A stretch of 16,912 bases of DNA from Legionella genomosp. 1 (GTDB lineage: Bacteria; Pseudomonadota; Gammaproteobacteria; Legionellales; Legionellaceae). Positions within the stretch are counted from its first letter, which is position 1. Each line of letters begins with the position of its first letter. The DNA lies in the NCBI GenBank assembly GCA_945865355.1, contig CAMBDN010000026.1, positions 1 to 16,912 of the forward strand, read 5' to 3'. The notes beneath the pieces were generated by a model. That model saw only the letters and a program-made list of their open reading frames with translations, had not been told where the DNA came from and ran no database searches. The position numbers and the translations under genes were made by a program. This document shows, piece after piece, positions 1-8,202 of this stretch.

Positions 1-120
1 TATTAGTTCTGCCATCTAACTGTGGCTTGACTAAATTTAACTCATTAACACTGTTGTTCGATCCTGATACCATTTTGACAATTTCCCTACCGCCCTCATG
101 GAAGTAGTTTTACCTTATTT

Positions 121-660
121 TTGTCTCATTGTCGCTGGCACAGAGGGGGCCCAACACAAGCACACATTTATGGCCATTTCACCGGCCATCAAATTATCTT
201 ATCGAACATTATTTCCTTGTTTGTCATGTTAAGTGTATTTCCTATTATCGGAAGATTATCAGACATGATTAATCGTGAACTCATTGTGGTAGCAGCCGCT
301 TTTGGTTTTTTAGCCTTATCAAGACCTTACTTTGAAGCTCTTTCTTATGGTGATTACAATAATTTAATTTTAATCCAGTCCTTAATATCAATACCAGCCG
401 CTGCCTACTATGCCACTGTGCCTGTGATTCTCGCAGAAATGTTCCCCTTACATTTACGCTGCACTGTGTTATCAGTATTATATTCAACGACTGCAAGCTT
501 AGCCGCAGGACTTACCCCTGTATTATCTTTGATGCTTTTAAGAAAAACTAACAGTTCGACAACACCTTCTTTGATAGTGGTGATATTAGTTGTTTTTACA
601 TTAATTATCATGTGGGCGCAGCATTTAAGAAATGAAAAAATAGATGCTTTACTCGATTAG
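121..660 (+). pseudogene. MFS transporter remnant, C-terminal half (ProP/MHS-like)
   Basis: The reading frame encodes about five hydrophobic segments, equal to TM8-TM12 of a 12-helix major facilitator transporter. The loop motif GRLSDMINRE fits MFS motif A between TM8 and TM9, and AEMFPLHLR fits the loop after TM10, as in the proline/betaine (ProP, MHS) group. TM1-TM7 are missing: the frame is closed by TGA at 76-78. The only possible start shown is a TTG at 121 that opens into a non-MFS-like stretch (SHCRWHRGG). A second frame (98 to about 145, reading LMEVVLPYFCLIVAG) looks like the end of a membrane segment, so a frameshift near 135-150 is likely. Bases 1-120 hold no intact gene. I read this as a decayed gene at the edge of the glycan locus. 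A short expressed protein is possible but unlikely. Confidence 0.7.
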
Positions 661-1794
661 GAGCGAGGGTGAAATAACTTTTTCAAACAAACATTGATAG
701 CCCTCGACTAATTTTTTTGCTTCAGATTGCCAATTATAATAATCATGAGTCGCACGTTTACCACGTTGTCCCATTTCCTTTGCTATTGATGGGTTGCTCA
801 GGATCCATTGGATTGCATTTTTAATATCTAGAGTACTCATGGGATCTATACATAAACCACATCGTACTGTTTGAACGATAGAACTCCATATCAAAAAATT
901 CGATGCAACAATGGGTAGACCGGCAGACATATATTCAAATAATTTATTTGGCAATGACTCAATATGTGCCTCTGTTGGGTGAAAAACACAAAGACCCAGA
1001 GCAGATTGCGCAAAAATAAGGGCAATTTCCTCGCGAGAAACAGTGCCACGAAAATCGATTTTTTTCCATCCTGGTAAAGCACGGACTATTTTTTCTGTTT
1101 TGCTATCAACAAAAGATCCAGCGATAATTAAATGAACATCCATTGTTTCTATAGCATGAATCAGCTCTATAATGCCACGCTGTAAACTAATCATGCCAAC
1201 GTAACAAATGGTTTGAAAATTGTCTTTTAAATTCCTCGCAGACAAATTTGAAGAAAGCTCGTCAATCTTTGGGTAGTTATTTACTTCTATCGCATTAGCG
1301 CCTATTTTCCGAAATCTAGCACAAATACCCGGTGTCGCAGCGATGACCATGTTTATACGTAGTACGATAAAATTTTCAATCCTTTCAACTACCCATGCTG
1401 TAATTTTTCGAAGGCGACGAGGAATCCAATCTTTCATCATCACATCGCGCGGTAAATCTTCGTGAGCATCATAAATAACGATATTACCTTGCCATTTAAG
1501 CAATAATCCATATGGAAGTAGTTCTGGATCATGAAGATGAAATAGGGTTGCTGGTGTTGACTTTGCCAAACGATAGGCCCTAAACGATCGGTTAATCATT
1601 CTCCACAATCGAACCCATTTCGTTTGTACTATCAGAGTGTGATGAACAATCCCTTTTGCATCGGTCTTTAAACTACCTGCTGCCACCAAATGAACTTGGT
1701 AGCCATTTTCAACAAGACTAACGCACTCCTTATGAAAAATACGAATATCATTAGCAGGGTGTGCAGATGTAATATGACACACTGTCTTTTTCAT
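649..1794 (-). CDS. GT4-type glycosyltransferase (381 aa)
   Basis: A GT-B-fold glycosyltransferase of family GT4, expected to transfer a sugar from a nucleotide donor to a lipid-linked glycan at the inner face of the membrane. The N-terminal domain starts with the usual short strand (MKKTVCHITSAHP) and carries FHLHDPELLPYG at about 85-96 and VIYDAHEDLPR at 106-116, typical of this group. The C-terminal domain has CYVGMISLQRG near 197-206 and E279-x7-E287 in the stretch leading to FEYMSAGLPIV, the GT4 nucleotide-sugar signature. Length is normal. The ATG overlaps the asparagine-synthase stop as ATGA, so translation is probably coupled to that gene. Its 3' end overlaps the MFS remnant by 12 bases tail to tail, making it the last gene of the minus-strand set. 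Donor and linkage cannot be told from sequence. Confidence 0.92.
   Translation of the reverse strand: MKKTVCHITSAHPANDIRIFHKECVSLVENGYQVHLVAAGSLKTDAKGIVHHTLIVQTKWVRLWRMINRSFRAYRLAKSTPATLFHLHDPELLPYGLLLKWQGNIVIYDAHEDLPRDVMMKDWIPRRLRKITAWVVERIENFIVLRINMVIAATPGICARFRKIGANAIEVNNYPKIDELSSNLSARNLKDNFQTICYVGMISLQRGIIELIHAIETMDVHLIIAGSFVDSKTEKIVRALPGWKKIDFRGTVSREEIALIFAQSALGLCVFHPTEAHIESLPNKLFEYMSAGLPIVASNFLIWSSIVQTVRCGLCIDPMSTLDIKNAIQWILSNPSIAKEMGQRGKRATHDYYNWQSEAKKLVEGYQCLFEKVISPSLLIE
664..717 (+). terminator. Possible rho-independent terminator for the MFS remnant
   Basis: CGAGGG at 664-669 can pair with CCCTCG at 701-706. The 31-base interval holds a further weak hairpin (TGAAA with TTTCA), and a T-rich run ending in T7 follows at 711-718. 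It lies just after the MFS stop, inside the 3' end of the converging glycosyltransferase. The loop is long and the stem short, so this is tentative. Confidence 0.25.
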
Positions 1795-3623
1795 GATGAA
1801 ACACCAAATGCTTTTTCCCAGAGCGCGATACTATATAGGCGCCACTGGGAGCGCGTATCAAGATAAAGATATTTATTTTTTAATTGTTTTTGATGAGTAA
1901 TGTCACTCAAAAAGGGGGACGCCTGCACAAGCGAGTACATTTCGTTGGTATGTTGCTTTAGCCACATAGATTCTGGCGCCTCAAAACCAAATTTGTTTTT
2001 TCGCCATACAATCGTTTCTGGCATACGATTTTCCATCCCCTTGCGTAACAACCACTTAGACCAGCCATCATTAATTTTGTACTGATTTGGTAAAGAAAGA
2101 GCCATTTCGACAACACGATAATCTAAAAAAGGTAGCCGTGTTTCAATAGAATGAGCCATTGAATTTTTATCTTCATAACGTAATAAAACGGGTAAATTAG
2201 TAGATTCTATTTCCAGTTGTTGTAACTGAAAGGTATCCAAACTTGCATGAGAGAATGCAGATAAATGAGATGGATACGGTAATGGTTTCAACAAATAGTT
2301 GTGTTTTTTTGTATAAACCATATGTCGAATTGGTGCAATAGAACCAGCAAGCAGATATTTCATCGCGCTAGATAATGATATTTTTTGATTATTTATTCTA
2401 GCTAATTTAAATGCATGAATACAGGCAGCGATACCTTGCTTTTTAAGCGTTGAAAGAAAAAAACTACCATAATATTTCTCATACCCTAAAAGAGTCTCAT
2501 CTCCTCCTTGGCCATCTAATAAAACTGATATCCCATGATCACGAGCTGTTTTCATAACAAAATATTGCATGGTAATTGATGGACTTCCAAAAGGCTCTTC
2601 TTGAGTTCGAACAACATTTGGTAATGAGTCAATAAAATCCAAATAATTGGGTTTAACCTGTAGCCATTGCATATGATGAAAATCAACTAATTGCTTCGCA
2701 TACGCTGCTTCATTGTTACTTTCTTGCTCACTGACCGCGGTAATTCCAGTAAAAGCAATGCCACTCACAGATCTATATAAAGGTGCTGCAATTGATGCAA
2801 TGCTAGAGCTGTCTAAACCACCACTCAAACAAGTTCCCACCAAAACATCTGCACGTAAACGTAATTGAATCGCGTTCTCTAATAAATGCATATACGCGTC
2901 TATGGCATCATCTGCAGCCATCGTCGAAAAATGAGAATGAAATTTAAGTTGATAATAAGGCAGAATAGTAAAACTATTGTCTTTCAGAGAATATACAAGG
3001 TTGTGGCTAGCGGGAAGTTTAACGACATCATTAAAAAAGGTACTCTCTGTATGATCTGAAACACTGGTCAAAATAAAATCTACTAGAAGATGCTTATTTG
3101 CTTCAATAGTTTTGAGAAAAGGCAGCAACTGCTTTATTTCAGAACCAAATGCGAACAATTCGGATGTATTAATGTAATAGAATGGTTTGACACCAAACCG
3201 ATCCCGCGAACAAAAAATAATATTTTGTAATTTATCTAAAATTGCAAACGCCCACATTCCATTAAAGCGGTTAATACAATCCACTCCCCAAGCTGCATAA
3301 GCCGCAAGAACAACCTCCGTATCCGTCTTAGAAGTAAATTTATAGCCCAATCGCTCAAGCTCTTGACGCAGCTCAATGTAGTTATAAATTTCACCATTAT
3401 AAGTGATGACCAATTGATCATTAAGATAATGCATTGGTTGCTGTCCATCTAAGGATAAGTCCAGGATAGCTAACCTGCGATGCCCTAGACCAACATTTTC
3501 AAAACAATATACCCCCTCACCATCCGGTCCTCGGTGAGCAATTATTTGGGTCATCCTGAGAATATTTTCTTTCAGATGAGCAATATTGAATTTTTTTTGA
3601 ATTATCCCGGCGATACCACACAT
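1791..3623 (-). CDS. asnB: Asparagine synthase-like glutamine amidotransferase (610 aa)
   Basis: A class II glutamine-hydrolysing asparagine synthase homologue. MCGIAGI supplies the N-terminal nucleophile Cys2. R50 in GHRRLAILD, NGEIYN at 76-81 and D101 form the glutaminase site. The synthetase domain has the PP-loop LSGGLDSSS at 266-274 and LLDGQGGDETLLGY at about 368-381, with EDKNSMAHSIETRLPFLD near 490-510. All key residues are present, so both half-reactions should work. In the family, ammonia from glutamine is used to amidate a carboxylate after adenylation. The product can be asparagine, but homologues inside O-antigen and capsule clusters are thought to amidate uronic acids. The setting among glycosyltransferases favours the sugar-amide role here (inference). 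An AAGGA ribosome site lies 10 bases before the ATG. It is one of two such genes in the window. Confidence 0.93.
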   Translation of the reverse strand: MCGIAGIIQKKFNIAHLKENILRMTQIIAHRGPDGEGVYCFENVGLGHRRLAILDLSLDGQQPMHYLNDQLVITYNGEIYNYIELRQELERLGYKFTSKTDTEVVLAAYAAWGVDCINRFNGMWAFAILDKLQNIIFCSRDRFGVKPFYYINTSELFAFGSEIKQLLPFLKTIEANKHLLVDFILTSVSDHTESTFFNDVVKLPASHNLVYSLKDNSFTILPYYQLKFHSHFSTMAADDAIDAYMHLLENAIQLRLRADVLVGTCLSGGLDSSSIASIAAPLYRSVSGIAFTGITAVSEQESNNEAAYAKQLVDFHHMQWLQVKPNYLDFIDSLPNVVRTQEEPFGSPSITMQYFVMKTARDHGISVLLDGQGGDETLLGYEKYYGSFFLSTLKKQGIAACIHAFKLARINNQKISLSSAMKYLLAGSIAPIRHMVYTKKHNYLLKPLPYPSHLSAFSHASLDTFQLQQLEIESTNLPVLLRYEDKNSMAHSIETRLPFLDYRVVEMALSLPNQYKINDGWSKWLLRKGMENRMPETIVWRKNKFGFEAPESMWLKQHTNEMYSLVQASPFLSDITHQKQLKNKYLYLDTRSQWRLYSIALWEKAFGVSS

Positions 3624-3647
3624 CTAGAAAATTTTCCTTAAAAACAA

Positions 3648-3676
3648 GCAATACCCAACTAGCTTTGTCCCGTCAA
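3648..3676 (-). promoter_or_regulatory. Possible sigma-70 promoter before the amidotransferase gene
   Basis: In the 86-base gap, the minus strand reads TTGACG (3676-3671; five of six -35 bases), then 17 bases, then TATTGC (3653-3648), a weak -10 with three matches. It lies 25-54 bases before the asnB-like start, the longest gap in the gene set. It could be an internal promoter; the -10 is poor. Confidence 0.27.
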
Positions 3677-3709
3677 TAAAATACTATTAAAGGAGTAATG
3701 AATATGGCA

Positions 3710-4981
3710 TTAAAATAGCGTCATATAACGCCTTGCAAGATCAGCATACGAAAAATTAGATAACACAGCCTCTCTGCCGCGAGCGCCCATCGATTTTAAT
3801 TCTTCTTTTGATAAATAAGCCATTTCTTTTATTCCGTTCGCTATATGAGCAGGATTTCCTGCTGTGACTACACAACCTGATTGGGTCTCCAAAACAATAT
3901 CATTTAACCCGACACTCGCATGTAATATCGGCTTTCCTCCTAACATGTAATCAAAAATTTTATTTGGGGAAACACCATACTTATAAATGGATCTATTTTT
4001 CCACCCCAAATAGCAAGCATCCATTTGCTCTAAAAATGGTAATATTTGATTTTTAGATAATGCATCAAGAAACGTAATAGATAGCAACTCATGCGTTTTT
4101 GTCAAAAGATTTAATTTTTCTTTTTCATTGCCACTTCCTATGAGAAAAAAGTGAATCTGACAATAATTTTCATTTTTCAGGATAACTAATGCGTTAATCA
4201 AATCCTCTAATGCATTAGGCTCTCCGTGTGCTCCTGCATAACCAAAGAGAAAAAATCCTTGTTTTCTCTTTTGAGCGATCAAGCGTTCATAGGCCTCTGG
4301 CAAATCAATCTTATCATCCAGAGTTGATTTTGATACCCCATTGGGTATATGAAAAAAACGCTCAGGAGATAACCCATTTTTTACCATATACGGTAAAGCA
4401 TAAGGCAATAAAGAAACAACATAATTTGCCTTTTTATAAAATGATTTTTCTATCCATTTTATAAAACTAATGACTGGATGATAGCGTGGTACATTGGCCA
4501 ACTCAATGAGTGATAAAGGCCATAAATCACGTACCTCAAAAATAAGTTTTGCATTGTGCTTTTTCGCAATCTGTCTAGCTGACAAATAATGAAATGGATG
4601 GGCTGATGAGACAATAATCGTAGAGGGAGCCCCAGTAATTTTTATCAATTGATCTCTATAACGCCATATTTTCCATGCATAAGTAAACATATTCAAGAAT
4701 CGTTTATAACCATTACCTTTATAAGGCGGCGTTTTTAGAAAAACATAAGGCTGATCATCTACTATTTGATGATTGATTGCTTGATTTTGTTGGATAGGAA
4801 TTTGTTGTAAATGATGAAAGCTGGCACTGATAATGTAAGCCCTGTAATTATTTTTATTAAATTCCCTACATAAATAATAAGGTCTGAAGGACATGCCCAT
4901 GCTTGGACTACCGGCATAATGATGAAGATACCAAACAACAGGGGGGGTAGAGTTTTGTTTCTGTGTATTAATCTTTTTCAT
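3710..4981 (-). CDS. GT4-type glycosyltransferase, WbuB-like (423 aa)
   Basis: A GT4 transferase of the WbuB-like type common in O-antigen and capsule loci. The N-terminal domain holds WYLHHYAGSPSMGMSFRPYYL at about 17-37 and the hallmark EVRDLWPLSLIEL at 149-161; IPNGV at 212-216 marks the linker to the donor-binding domain, which has GYAGAHGEPN near 247 and FDYMLGGKPIL near 357-367. I start it at the ATG at 4981 (MKKINTQ). That start overlaps the upstream stop by 14 bases, whereas the open frame's earlier ATG at 5032 would add 17 residues not expected in the family and a 65-base overlap. Codons 12-14 contain a run of seven C, which could be prone to slippage. Likely adds a sugar early in repeat-unit assembly (inference); substrate unknown. 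Confidence 0.9.
   Translation of the reverse strand: MKKINTQKQNSTPPVVWYLHHYAGSPSMGMSFRPYYLCREFNKNNYRAYIISASFHHLQQIPIQQNQAINHQIVDDQPYVFLKTPPYKGNGYKRFLNMFTYAWKIWRYRDQLIKITGAPSTIIVSSAHPFHYLSARQIAKKHNAKLIFEVRDLWPLSLIELANVPRYHPVISFIKWIEKSFYKKANYVVSLLPYALPYMVKNGLSPERFFHIPNGVSKSTLDDKIDLPEAYERLIAQKRKQGFFLFGYAGAHGEPNALEDLINALVILKNENYCQIHFFLIGSGNEKEKLNLLTKTHELLSITFLDALSKNQILPFLEQMDACYLGWKNRSIYKYGVSPNKIFDYMLGGKPILHASVGLNDIVLETQSGCVVTAGNPAHIANGIKEMAYLSKEELKSMGARGREAVLSNFSYADLARRYMTLF
4941..4947 (-). repeat. C7 homopolymer in the first codons of a glycosyltransferase gene
   Basis: Seven G on the plus strand, read as ACC CCC CCT (Thr-Pro-Pro) at codons 12-14 of the WbuB-like gene. Such runs are rare in an AT-rich region. 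A gain or loss of one base would frameshift the gene after a dozen codons. Confidence 0.7.
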
Positions 4982-6104
4982 ATTTACGCCCAATACTGTG
5001 CTTTTTATAGCCTTTAATAAAGGACTGTGCAATTTTTAGTGGATCATGCCATTTCTCTACAAATGACCTTGAAATTGCTCCGCGGGCTGGCAGCTCATTG
5101 ACTTTTTGCGTAAGCCACTCACGTAAAATGGCACAAATTGTTCCAGGGCTTGCCTGAATAAATGGTAGCTCTTGTTTCATTTCATCTGGAATAAAACGTG
5201 TATCCTCCTCTCTTATATAGGTGATAACAGGTTTTCCTAAGGCCATCGCTTCAACTGCAAAACCACCATACCAACCAACCAACAATTGATCAATCGCTAG
5301 ATCACATCGTTCATATAATTTTCTAGCTTCAGAGCGATTTTTGCTTTCAACAAGAATAAACTCAAAATTAATACCTTCTTGACGAAGCTGAGATACTGCA
5401 TCTAATACAAAGCGTGTTCCCTTCGCGCCAGAATGGCTGGGTGCATGTAATATTACAGGTATTTTTGATCTGGGATGCTCGCTAGGAATCCAATCATTCA
5501 AATCAATATGTGCATAAGGAATAAATTTTGTACGGTGTGGCAGAACATATAAAAGATCAGGATTAAGTGCATAGATATTAGCAGCTATTTTATCAAACTT
5601 CTTAATTAAATCACGTTTTCTTTGATCGCTACCTTCTGGATAATAAGCATCATCAACTTCTTGTGCAATCGAGTATTTGAATAATGCCTTTGAATAATCA
5701 CTTTGACGTGCATCATCTCCCTGATAAGTAACGGCAATAATTTTATTTTGCAGAATATTTCGCTCTATAAAATAACAAGAATTAACATAACCTGATAGAA
5801 GTATATGTAGGAGTTTAGCGTTTTTTCTAATTTTTTGTGGATCAAACTGCCATCTCAATATAGGTGTACCAAAATTATAGTGAATAACATCAAACCGAAG
5901 AAAAGCCTTCATCAACAATTTCCAACGCAAAAGCTCCTTATGAAATAAAGAGATACCATCCTTCCATAAGCACTCATCGCATGAGTGTCCAAATGGTGAT
6001 TGATTAAATGCAACAGACCAACTAGCAACGCCTAATTCACGCTCTGCTCTAGAAATTCCATTTGAATGTCCGCCGACACTAGTTGGGCAATGCAAAATTC
6101 GCAT
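4968..6104 (-). CDS. DQ-type glycosyltransferase paralogue A (378 aa)
   Basis: A GT-B-like transferase of the paralogous set in this locus. Visible blocks: MRILHCPTSVGG at the start, FDVIHYNFGTPIL at 71-83, VTYQGDDAR at 125-133, the domain-linking HAPSHSGAKGT at 220-230, FEFILVE at 247-253, and IDQLLVGWYGGFAVEAMALGKP at 271-292 in the donor-binding domain. The ATG at 6104 is chosen over 6131 because AGAGGAT sits 6 bases before it and because paralogue D begins with the same MR(I/V)LHxPT block. It lies 2 bases after the SDR gene and overlaps the next gene by 14 bases. Unlike paralogues B and E it lacks a cysteine cluster after the QGDD motif; in its place is a polar stretch (residues 134-160). 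Function as a glycosyltransferase is by fold and context; donor unknown. Confidence 0.83.
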   Translation of the reverse strand: MRILHCPTSVGGHSNGISRAERELGVASWSVAFNQSPFGHSCDECLWKDGISLFHKELLRWKLLMKAFLRFDVIHYNFGTPILRWQFDPQKIRKNAKLLHILLSGYVNSCYFIERNILQNKIIAVTYQGDDARQSDYSKALFKYSIAQEVDDAYYPEGSDQRKRDLIKKFDKIAANIYALNPDLLYVLPHRTKFIPYAHIDLNDWIPSEHPRSKIPVILHAPSHSGAKGTRFVLDAVSQLRQEGINFEFILVESKNRSEARKLYERCDLAIDQLLVGWYGGFAVEAMALGKPVITYIREEDTRFIPDEMKQELPFIQASPGTICAILREWLTQKVNELPARGAISRSFVEKWHDPLKIAQSFIKGYKKHSIGRKYEKD

Positions 6105-6106
6105 TT

Positions 6107-6985
6107 TTATATCCTCTTTCTTGCACAGCAAAAACGCTCGATACCTTCTGTTAATGAAATCAAAGGCTCACCCACTCGTTTCATTTGTAGGGTAGTGTTA
6201 GCAATTAAATTAAAAGCACGTGTCGAATCATTCATTTTTATACTACAGGGTAAACCCATGCAGCGTGCTAGCTCAGTTGCGAGCTTACGAATACTCACTG
6301 CCTCTATCCCCGCCAAATTCATACACTCAGACTGACTAATTTCCATCAATGACAAAAGTGCACGCACCAAATCGTCGATATATATTAAGGAAATGACAAG
6401 CCCATCCATATCGTTTGGATCAGTGGGATTTCTATCCAAGAGCACCTCGAGACCTGCCTCTATTTTATCAGCTATCATTGGCACAAGTTTATTTGTTTGC
6501 TGTGGGCCATAAACACCAAATATTCTCACTATAGTTATATCCAGCTCCGGCCTAAAAAGCGCCAAAGCATCCTCCGCCATTAACTTACTTAATGAATACC
6601 AATTATCGCGTCTAACAGGTGCTGTCTCAGGAATAGGTAAAAATGACGGCTCATACACATTACCTGTTGAGGCATAAATAAACCGCCGAACTCCAGCGCG
6701 CCTCGCCGCTTCAGCTGCTTGAATGGCCGCTACACAATTTACTGAAATTAAATGGGCACTTTGCTCAGGTGTCTGCCGATATCGTGGCGATTGAGCAAGA
6801 TAATATACGGTATCAAGTCCTGTTGGAAAAACTAAATTGTCAGGAAACAAACCTGTTTCTAAAGAAATTCCAGTTTTTTCTCCAGCTGAGAAACCTATGA
6901 CAGCGACACCACTATTCACTAATGACTGGCAAAGATGTTTCCCTACATATCCATTTGTTCCAATAACAGCTACTTGAATGCTCAT
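6107..6985 (-). CDS. NAD(P)-dependent sugar epimerase/dehydratase-like SDR (292 aa)
   Basis: An extended short-chain dehydrogenase/reductase of the NAD-dependent epimerase/dehydratase family. The dinucleotide-binding loop GTNGYVG is at 9-15, the active-site Ser/Thr in YASTGNVYE at about 104-112, and the catalytic YSLSK at 130-134; RIFGVYGPQQ at about 154-163 is the usual substrate-side loop. At 292 residues it is slightly shorter than GalE-type enzymes. It probably epimerises, reduces or otherwise modifies a nucleotide sugar used by this locus, but the exact reaction cannot be read. The ATG at 6985 overlaps the upstream stop as ATGA, which is a better start than the one at 7012, nine codons upstream and inside the previous gene. 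It is the only sugar-nucleotide-modifying enzyme in the window. Confidence 0.9.
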   Translation of the reverse strand: MSIQVAVIGTNGYVGKHLCQSLVNSGVAVIGFSAGEKTGISLETGLFPDNLVFPTGLDTVYYLAQSPRYRQTPEQSAHLISVNCVAAIQAAEAARRAGVRRFIYASTGNVYEPSFLPIPETAPVRRDNWYSLSKLMAEDALALFRPELDITIVRIFGVYGPQQTNKLVPMIADKIEAGLEVLLDRNPTDPNDMDGLVISLIYIDDLVRALLSLMEISQSECMNLAGIEAVSIRKLATELARCMGLPCSIKMNDSTRAFNLIANTTLQMKRVGEPLISLTEGIERFCCARKRI

Positions 6986-8202
6986 ACCGACACTCCCAGC
7001 TCTTCGTAACATTTATTCAATCTTTGCGCAAAAGCATCTATGGTATAATATTGTTCAACATAGGCTCTAGACCTATGACCAATATCTGTTAATAAGACAC
7101 GCTCGGATGTCGCTAATTTTCTAAGCTTATCTTTTAAGTTATCTCGATGTATATTGATAATAGGGCATTGCTCTGAGGCCAAGAGATATTTTTCAGGATG
7201 CCGAATAAAACACATCACTGGTTTGCCCAATGCCATTGCCTCAATTGCAAAATAACCGTGAAAACCAATCAAACATTGATCAAAAATTAAATCCGCTGAG
7301 CGATAAATTGGTAGCGCTTTATCATTTGGCATCCGCTCAACCAAAATCAATTCAATAGATACACCTTCAGTGATTAATTCTTGAATTGCTGCCTCAAGAT
7401 ATTTAGTCCCTTTAAATTGCCGATGATTAGGTGCATGCACAACACGTAATGGCTTTGATTGAGAAACTTGCGGATAGCTTGGTTTGTAAATATTGTCTTT
7501 GTCTAAGTCGATTGGCCAAAAAAAAAGATCGTTCCTACTATTTGGGGTGTATTCAGTCATATCCCCCATTGAAAATATTGCTTTAGCAACTCTGGCCACC
7601 CGCTGATAATTTTTGGCGGTTTTTTCATCATCACAATGGCAGAGAGATCTAATTGCCGTGCAATCCGTGCAGCAATTAGGCTCACCAAGACCAAGGGTCA
7701 CCTGTCTAGACCGCACATCGCCACCATATGTCCAAACAAATAATTTTACATTAAGAATTTTATATAAAAAAAGCTCGACCCGACTGAAACAATATCTCCG
7801 TCTCGAAGCCAATAATCCACCATCATTATAGGCATGCACTCTGTCAGCTGTTGCACAGACCCAAACAAAAATAGTGTAGGTTATCAATAATGCAATGAAA
7901 CGATTTTTACGAGCTTTTACAAAAATATCAAGATCAAATTTATCGGTAATAAAATAAGCCGATCGAACAATTGTCGTCGTATCAAATCCTAATCGACGCT
8001 CAGCTGAGGCATTTGTCGTCATAGTGATTATAGGTGCACCAGTCCAAATGCTTCTCACTTGGTATTTAGGCCAGCTTCTCAATAGAATACGAACAATGGC
8101 TATTGTTGGGAGCAGAACTAAAACAACACCATTGCAAATTCCATGGATAATAATCATGCAAAAATTTTTCAATTGCGATAATTGTTGATTAGTTGTTCGC
8201 AA
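6982..8202 (-). CDS. DQ-type glycosyltransferase paralogue B with Cys cluster (406 aa)
   Basis: A GT-B-like transferase paralogous to A, D and E. It begins with a hydrophobic stretch at 16-42 that may anchor it to the membrane, and has another hydrophobic segment at 101-117. The core has WTYGGDVR at 157-164, then the cysteine cluster C178-x2-C181-x6-C188-x-C190 followed by DDEK, SMGDMTEY at 211-218, FFWPIDLD at 227-234, HAPNHRQFKGT at 256-266, and DQCLIGFHGYFAIEAMALGKP at 308-328. The start is a TTG: GAGAGG lies 8 bases before it, inside the end of the methyltransferase gene, while the next ATG (8157) has no ribosome site. The gene overlaps its upstream neighbour by 14 bases. The cysteines look able to bind a metal (inference). 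Sugar donor and acceptor unknown. Confidence 0.83.
   Translation of the reverse strand: MRTTNQQLSQLKNFCMIIIHGICNGVVLVLLPTIAIVRILLRSWPKYQVRSIWTGAPIITMTTNASAERRLGFDTTTIVRSAYFITDKFDLDIFVKARKNRFIALLITYTIFVWVCATADRVHAYNDGGLLASRRRYCFSRVELFLYKILNVKLFVWTYGGDVRSRQVTLGLGEPNCCTDCTAIRSLCHCDDEKTAKNYQRVARVAKAIFSMGDMTEYTPNSRNDLFFWPIDLDKDNIYKPSYPQVSQSKPLRVVHAPNHRQFKGTKYLEAAIQELITEGVSIELILVERMPNDKALPIYRSADLIFDQCLIGFHGYFAIEAMALGKPVMCFIRHPEKYLLASEQCPIINIHRDNLKDKLRKLATSERVLLTDIGHRSRAYVEQYYTIDAFAQRLNKCYEELGVSV
7518..7526 (-). repeat. A9/T9 homopolymer inside transferase paralogue B
   Basis: Nine A on the plus strand, read as CTT TTT TTT T within the RNDLFFWPID stretch. The matching place in paralogue E (RNMHFWPID) lacks both the run and one residue. 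Confidence 0.6.

Noticed and set aside
1900..2085. Plus-strand open frames inside the minus-strand genes (for example 1900-2085, 4228-4464, 6066-6335, 7613-7831, 9414-9692, 12306-12745)
   Set aside because: They lie opposite well-supported coding regions, have no ribosome sites that I could see and encode low-complexity or unstructured sequences, so they are shadows.
4982..5032. Upstream ATG (5032) as start of the WbuB-like transferase
   Set aside because: It would add 17 residues not matching the family and a 65-base overlap with the upstream gene; the ATG at 4981 fits better.
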